Shown here: in pieces, positions 63,504-64,000 of the stretch
Position numbering within the stretch: position 1 is the first letter of the stretch
How the letters are laid out: the number at the start of each line of letters is the position of its first letter
DNA from: Alistipes sp.
GTDB lineage: Bacteria; Bacteroidota; Bacteroidia; Bacteroidales; Rikenellaceae
Length of the DNA stretch: 64,000 bases
Direction of reading: 5' to 3'
Assembly (NCBI GenBank): GCA_022767745.1
Contig: JALENN010000007.1
Coordinates: 1-64,000, forward strand
The notes under the pieces: model-generated
Seen by the model: the letters and a program-made list of their open reading frames with translations, nothing else
The model's database searches: none
What the model was told of the DNA's origin: nothing
Program-made: the position numbers and the translations under genes

Positions 63504-64000
63504 ATGAGACACAATAAGAATTTCAATCACCTCGGCAGAAAGGCTGGTCACCGCAAGGCTATGCTGTCGAACATGGCTGCGTCTCTGATCCTGCACAAGC
63601 GCATCGAGACCACCGTAGCCAAGGCTAAGGCTGTACAGCAGTTTGTCGAGCCTCTGGTAACCAAGTCGAAGGAGGACACTACCCACTCGCGTCGTGTAGT
63701 ATTCTCGTACCTGAAGCAGAAGGAGGCTGTTTCGGAGCTGTTCCGTACGGTAGCCCCGAAGATCGCCGAGCGTCCAGGCGGTTACACCCGTATCCTTAAG
63801 ACCGGATTCCGTCTGGGTGACGGTGCCGACATGTGCATCATCGAGCTGGTAGACTTCAACGACGCCTACACGTTCGGTAAGGTAGCGACGGCAGAGGAGG
63901 CCAAGCCCAAGACGCGTCGTTCGCGCAAGAGCGCTGCCAAGAAGACCGACGCCGTAGAGGATGCCACGGTCGTAGAGGAGAAGAAGGCTGCTGCCAAGAC
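63504..64000 (+). CDS. rplQ: 50S ribosomal protein L17, truncated by the window edge
   Basis: Starts at the ATG two bases after the rpoA stop: [80 protein letters not shown]. The conserved core ends with [12 protein letters not shown] near residue 128. Beyond it runs a low-complexity Lys/Ala/Glu tail ([33 protein letters not shown]), typical of Bacteroidetes L17, which is still open at base 64000. Not listed in the ORF track because no stop codon is in the window. Confidence 0.95.
   Translation, partial: MRHNKNFNHLGRKAGHRKAMLSNMAASLILHKRIETTVAKAKAVQQFVEPLVTKSKEDTTHSRRVVFSYLKQKEAVSELFRTVAPKIAERPGGYTRILKTGFRLGDGADMCIIELVDFNDAYTFGKVATAEEAKPKTRRSRKSAAKKTDAVEDATVVEEKKAAAK

Overview
ORGANISM. The window reads as chromosome of a high-GC member of Bacteroidales, most likely Alistipes or a close relative in Rikenellaceae (an inference; there is no rRNA to confirm it). 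Support comes from TAnnTTTG-type -7 promoter boxes upstream of many genes, the near absence of Shine-Dalgarno sites, many lipoproteins and secreted proteins of Bacteroidetes-restricted families (DUF4377-like, PepSY-like, BACON/Big_2, NigD-like, TonB-plug-like), a Bacteroidetes-style malate dehydrogenase, and an str-S10-spc-alpha ribosomal cluster with no tuf and no adk. LAYOUT. (1) 1-180: AT-rich tail ending in what looks like the 3' end of a tRNA-Ser gene plus its terminator, so the left edge may be the end of an integrated element. (2) 0.5-2.2 kb: secreted esterase and a short-chain dehydrogenase. (3) 2.3-10.9 kb: aromatic 2-oxo-acid module. A phenylacetate-CoA ligase/ACT pair on the plus strand converges on a minus-strand set encoding an ACT protein, a second phenylacetate-CoA ligase, an aminotransferase, IorB, IorA, an omega-amidase-like nitrilase and a GNAT protein. 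Together these would transaminate aromatic amino acids, oxidatively decarboxylate the arylpyruvates to arylacetyl-CoA, and conserve the thioester as ATP. (4) 11-17 kb: envelope proteins (DUF4377-like lipoprotein, six-repeat PepSY-like lipoprotein, BACON/Big_2 lipoprotein, DUF2490 beta-barrel, plug/TonB_C protein). (5) 17.1-26 kb: xseA, xseB, a methyltransferase, a Rel protein, a BlaI/M56 sensor pair, and prfA. (6) 26-34.5 kb and 34.5-41.1 kb: an unknown lipoprotein, a sulfide:quinone oxidoreductase-like flavoprotein, a NigD-like lipoprotein, and a host-glycan degradation set (GH38-like gene broken by an amber codon, GH28-like, GH110 alpha-1,3-galactosidase, two TIM-barrel glycosidase-like proteins, an acetylesterase-like protein) surrounding mdh. 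(7) 41.1-44.8 kb: leuS and a small zinc-ribbon membrane protein. (8) 45.2-64 kb: ribosomal protein supercluster rpsL to rplQ (the last truncated by the window). MOST INTERESTING SIGNALS. A BlaI/M56 pair has two phased 17-bp dyads in its promoter and a nine-copy YFxSDEW repeat in the sensor. A 695-bp break inside the spc operon between rpsN and rpsH starts with a terminator, holds a run of hairpins resembling a structured RNA, and ends in a new promoter whose core is shared with prfA. There is a perfect 42-bp in-frame duplication in one ligase gene, a single in-frame amber codon in the GH38-like gene, and Arg at S12 position 88, a known streptomycin-resistance substitution elsewhere. Coordinates follow the ORF track, but many starts were moved inward to the ATG that begins a signal peptide or conserved N-terminus. 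Promoter and terminator calls were made by eye.
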